Of a stretch of DNA of 64,000 nucleotides, positions 59,861-64,000 are shown one piece after another. Location of the stretch: NCBI GenBank assembly GCA_965153355.1, contig OZ231127.1:53258001-53322000 (forward strand), given 5' to 3'. The notes under the pieces are model-generated. The model ran no database searches and was not told the origin of the DNA. It saw only the letters and a list, made by a program, of their open reading frames with translations. The stretch is from Flaccisagitta enflata (Eukaryota; Chaetognatha; Sagittoidea; Aphragmophora). How positions within the stretch are numbered: position 1 is the stretch's first letter; every line of letters begins with the position of its first letter. Made by a program: the position numbers and the translations under genes.

Positions 59861-60379
59861 TTTTTTGGTCCCATGGGAAAACTATTCCTTATTTAAATAC
59901 TATTGTCAGAAAAAAGCTTTGTATGAATTTTGTCACAATTCAAATATTTCTTTGATAAGTCATCGTTTTGTTAATACAGATGACGCGAGAGAGTAGTGGA
60001 GGCTCTCAAAACACGTTTGTTGATCACTAGATTCAGTATTAGGATGGGCTCAATTTGGGCATTCGAAAGAGACATTATTTCCAAGCACTTTTGATGTTCC
60101 AATTGCATAATCAGAGCCGAATCGAATTTAAAAATCGATTTGGGCATGACCTAGGCATTCCCTAATCAATGCTGTTGTTGTATGAAAAAACATTGCTGAA
60201 ATTTAAGAGATAATTTCTTCCATAGTCTATTCTATACAACTAAAGCATTGATTACGGATTGCCTAGATCAAGTCCATATCAATTATCCAATAAGATATAT
60301 CTCTGATTATGCAAATAGAATATGAAAAGTGCTTCGAAATAATTTTTCATTGTTTTGCCCAAGATGAGCCCACTCTATT

Positions 60380-60520
60380 CAGTATAGGATCTCAACGTGA
60401 CCTTATTCAGCCGAAAAGCACGGTTTTTGCACAGGCGTTACAGACGGACCAACAGACGGACGGACGGACGGACCGACCGACCCTCTTGTAGAGATGTGTT
60501 CCTGACGGATGCATCTAAAA
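60380..60520 (-). mobile_element. Hairpin-ended element, GATGCG subfamily
   Basis: Minus-strand T-run, GATGCATCCGTCAGGAACAC, ATCTCTACAAGAGGG, (CCGT)n core, then AACGCCTGTGCAAAAACCG. It lacks the ACAAGGCC end; the interior continues like 60790-60870. Confidence 0.75.
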
Positions 60521-60705
60521 ACGGATGCCGGTTGAATTTAGGAAAAAGGAAAACGGCGATCTTCTTAAAATCAACAGCCCCATCTTGTGTCAGCGTGAAC
60601 ATGTCGATCTCGGAATCAGTCATCACCCCTACTTGAAACACCTGAGTGTGACATCAAATTCTAGCAAGATACTATCAATTGAATTGATTTTAAGCAATGT
60701 GCTTT

Positions 60706-61397
<692 letters not shown>

Positions 61398-61881
61398 CAC
61401 TTTCTTTCATCGATTTCTTTCCCTTCAGCGAAGGAATGGCAATTCATAACGTTTTACTACATCAAAAAAATACAAAACAATAAACACAACACAACAAAAT
61501 TAAGTTATGGATAACGTTAGAATATCTTCGCAAAAAGGAAGCACCGGGCGGCGCATGCTTAACTTCTAATTTTAAACTCTTTGTGATTCACAAGAAAAAT
61601 TAAACATGAATATCATAAAGTTTTTACGTTTGGAGGAGGAGACAACGCTCCTTGACAACAGTTGCGGATACAGAAAGGGGGGGGGGAAGGGCTCTGAAAT
61701 AACAAAAGATGTCTTAACACTAATGATTCAAGATGCTTGGATATATAGCTACCCAACTCATGTTTAGGGGAGATAAGCAGTGTAAAGGTAATTCTAACAT
61801 TTTGCCGTGCTTTGTATCTAGAAATGCACAGCGCAATCTGTAGTGACATTAATGCCCCGGGGAATTCCCTGGGAATTTCCC

Positions 61882-62605
61882 CGTTACACCGCTTTCAGAT
61901 CGAAATGTCGCGAAAAGAAGATATATTACTCCTAAAATACTTAATACAACTACTTGATTCTTTTTTCCTGTGGTAGATAATTTGATTAAGTTTTGTTACA
62001 AGAAAAGAATTAAAGCCCCCGTGTTGATATATTTGCTTTAAATTTCATGACAAAAATTAGTCGATTTCAGCAAAAAATAGCCTTTTTTCATGAAAAAAAT
62101 GAGGTTAGATAGCAGCAGTGCTTTTTTTTTCCAACAGGAGTGGTCCTACAGTGTTAGTTGTGAGGAATTAATGAAGTTTTGTTTGAAATTCTAAAAGATT
62201 TGACTTATGTGATGCAGTAATGATTGATTTTGACCTAAAAACACCACAAAAAACCTCAAGATTTGGTAAATTTTGAAAAATTGTCTGCAAATTGTTCAAA
62301 ATTAAGATTACTGAAAACATTTTTTTCCTTACAACATAATCTACATCAAATTCTCTTGAATTCTAGACTGATCTCAGCAATTCAGCTCAATTTGTGCAGA
62401 AATAACAACTATGAAATAAAGTAAAGAAAAAGTTGTTGGGAAAAAAAATCCTTCAATGTGAAACATGCAATATTCATTTATTGTGAGTAGGAGGCTTGAA
62501 TTTTTTAGTTGGTGGGATATTCTTTGCTTGTAGCAAAACTTAATCAAATTATCTACCTGGGGAAAAAAGAAAAAATTTTCGATCTGAAAGCGGTGTACAA
62601 TTATT
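61882..62605. mobile_element. 0.7-kb foldback element
   Basis: Left TACACCGCTTTCAGATCGAA and GGTAGATAATTTGATTAAG pair with right CTTAATCAAATTATCTACC and TCTGAAAGCGGTGTA. It has no coding capacity. Confidence 0.82.
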
Positions 62606-62624
62606 CGTAAGTGAACCGGGCATA

Positions 62625-63347
62625 CACTTTTTTTTTATATAAGCACCTCGTTTATAAGCACGCCCAGCCTCAGATGTTGGGAAAATTTAAGCACGTTGCT
62701 AAACGCGCTCCAGGCTGAGATTTTTAATTTGAAAAAAAAAATTTTGGTGAATTCCCAAAAATATGCCAATTTTTAGACATTTTTGGTTGGAATTTCACAA
62801 AAACCAATGGAAACTTTGATAGAAATTAAAACTATTTATAATAACAATCTGTTAGCACATTCAGGATTTTGATACTGATAGAAATTATTGAATTTTTAAT
62901 GAGTTTTAAAAATATTATTGCTTAGATATTATTGTTAATGAGTATTTATTGCTGTAAGAAAGACCACCAAAAAAAAATGATATATCATGATACTAAATAA
63001 CATTAATACCTAAAAAAGTTTATACTAATTCAAGATATTAATCTTATACTAATTCAAGATACTAATCTCATCCCATAGTTTATATAAAAGTATCACAACG
63101 TCAATGAAAGATACTGTATATTTTTTATACAAAATATATTCATTACTGTATTTCATACTATAATTCATTCTATACAAAACAATACTCTATGCCATACTGT
63201 TTTTATACCCTCTTGTATACATTGTTCTATACTGAATACCGTTAAATGATAAGCACGTATTTAAGCACATTTCAGCCTCAAAAATGAGATTTTGCTAAGC
63301 ACGCTCGGCCTCAGCTAAAAAAAGTGGGTGCTTATAAAAAAAAAATG
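62625..63347. mobile_element. TA-target MITE, AAGCACG subfamily
   Basis: Termini CACTTTTTTTTTATATAAGC and GTGCTTATAAAAAAAAAATG are flanked by TA at 62623-62624 and 63348-63349. AAGCACG-CC-AGCCTCAG motifs occur at both ends. Related to 56724-57218. Confidence 0.85.
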
Positions 63348-63369
63348 TATTCTAAAAATTTCAGAGTTT

Positions 63370-63700
63370 GATCCTGGGGGAATTCCCCGGGGAATTCCCC
63401 AATTAAACTAACTTATTTTCTTTATTTCTAAACTAAATGGGGCATATGCCCCGTTAAGTCCTCATTTAGTCCCTGAAGATTTTCACGATAGAAATCGACC
63501 TGAAGAAAGCCACTGAAAAAAGGGTTTACTGATTTTGACAAAATATTTTTGATTAAACAAAACTAAACTAAATGGGGCATATGCCCTGTTAAGTCCCCGT
63601 TTAGTCGCTGAATCATTTTTTTCACTAACTTTTAACGGGGCATAGAACCGGGCATATTCAAACTCTAACTTTTTTTTACCGGGGACATTGGGGCTTTTGC
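63370..63700. repeat. Tandem block with GGGGCATATGCCC palindromes
   Basis: AAACTAAATGGGGCATATGC, CCGTTAAGTCC is present at about 63432 and 63565, with GGGGGAATTCCCCGGGGAAT at 63376 and GGGGCATAGAACCGGGCATA at 63640. It looks like the end region of a further repeat extending towards the window edge. Confidence 0.6.
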
Positions 63701-64000
63701 CCGGGGCATTAATGTCACTTTTTTGTACTACAAATTGCGCTGTGAAATGTCCTTTAAAAACCACTTTCCACTTTCTTTTATCAATTTCTTTCCCTTCAGC
63801 GAAAGGGTCATTGGAAAATTGTCCAAAAAAACTCATAATGGCCGTAGAACCTGTAAAAATTGTCTGGTTTAGCTAATTTTTTTTCAAAATCAGGAAAAAT
63901 TTTCTGCCAATTCTAATGGGCTAGGTCAAAACACTTAAAAATGAAGTTTTCATGAACTTTGATTTCATGAGTTTGGTTTTTTAACCGCCAAATATATTCA
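63701..64000. other. No supported feature
   Basis: Contains the TTTCTTTCCCTTCAGCGAA block shared with 61400, otherwise AT-rich with no gene. Confidence 0.5.

Overview
The window is metazoan nuclear DNA. Evidence: spliced exons with GT-AG borders and matching reading phases, a chitin synthase, a perforin-like (MACPF-type) reading frame, AATAAA poly(A) signals, tRNA-derived SINE-like sequence, and a degenerate interstitial TTAGGG tract. TTAGGG argues against most insects (TTAGG) and nematodes (TTAGGC). I cannot name the phylum; a repeat-rich marine invertebrate is a guess.

Genes. Four exons at 25167-25306, 30638-30778, 32023-32454 and 33892-34396 (+) join in phase into 406 codons. They encode a middle-to-late part of a chitin synthase: two membrane helices, the NLNVVTWGTRE signature, a short coiled coil, an acidic linker, and the FFEWIVREYLHP segment that precedes the last membrane helices. 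The glycosyltransferase core and the C-terminal helices were not found here. At 37795-38630 (-) is the N-terminal part of a MACPF/perforin-like protein, cut off by a mobile element. At 56610-58608 (+) are three in-phase exons ending an unidentified coiled-coil protein, with poly(A) signals. A possible first exon pair lies at 14079-14528 (+); two other coding-like stretches (13197-13330, 17402-17614) are doubtful.

Nearly everything else is repeats. (1) A family of roughly 130-360 bp elements begins in a T-run followed by a perfect or near-perfect hairpin (for example AGTTGCGGACACGCAACT). It has a CCGT-rich or other minisatellite core and ends with a subterminal copy of the hairpin arm, a second hairpin and CCTTGTT. 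More than 20 copies or fragments are spread from 1 to 61 kb, in both orientations. (2) A family of roughly 350-800 bp elements has GCAGCGGCCCCGAAGGGG inverted ends and a core of degenerate tandem repeats of about 20 bp. It is clustered at 34.9-37.8, 40.7-43.3 and 50.1-51.1 kb. (3) There are at least nine large foldback (long inverted repeat) elements. (4) TA-target and hAT-type MITEs occur. (5) A 3.2 kb segment is present twice (3.84-7.05 and 52.57-55.86 kb). (6) There are very long GA/CT, GT/CA, GTT and GAT simple repeats, several of them carried inside a dispersed element.

The most unusual signal is element family 1. Its terminal hairpin sequence differs between subfamilies while pairing is kept, and the subterminal motif at the other end changes with it. 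One copy has a matching empty site in this window. This looks like an asymmetric, hairpin-ended, non-autonomous transposon, possibly Helentron/HINE-like.
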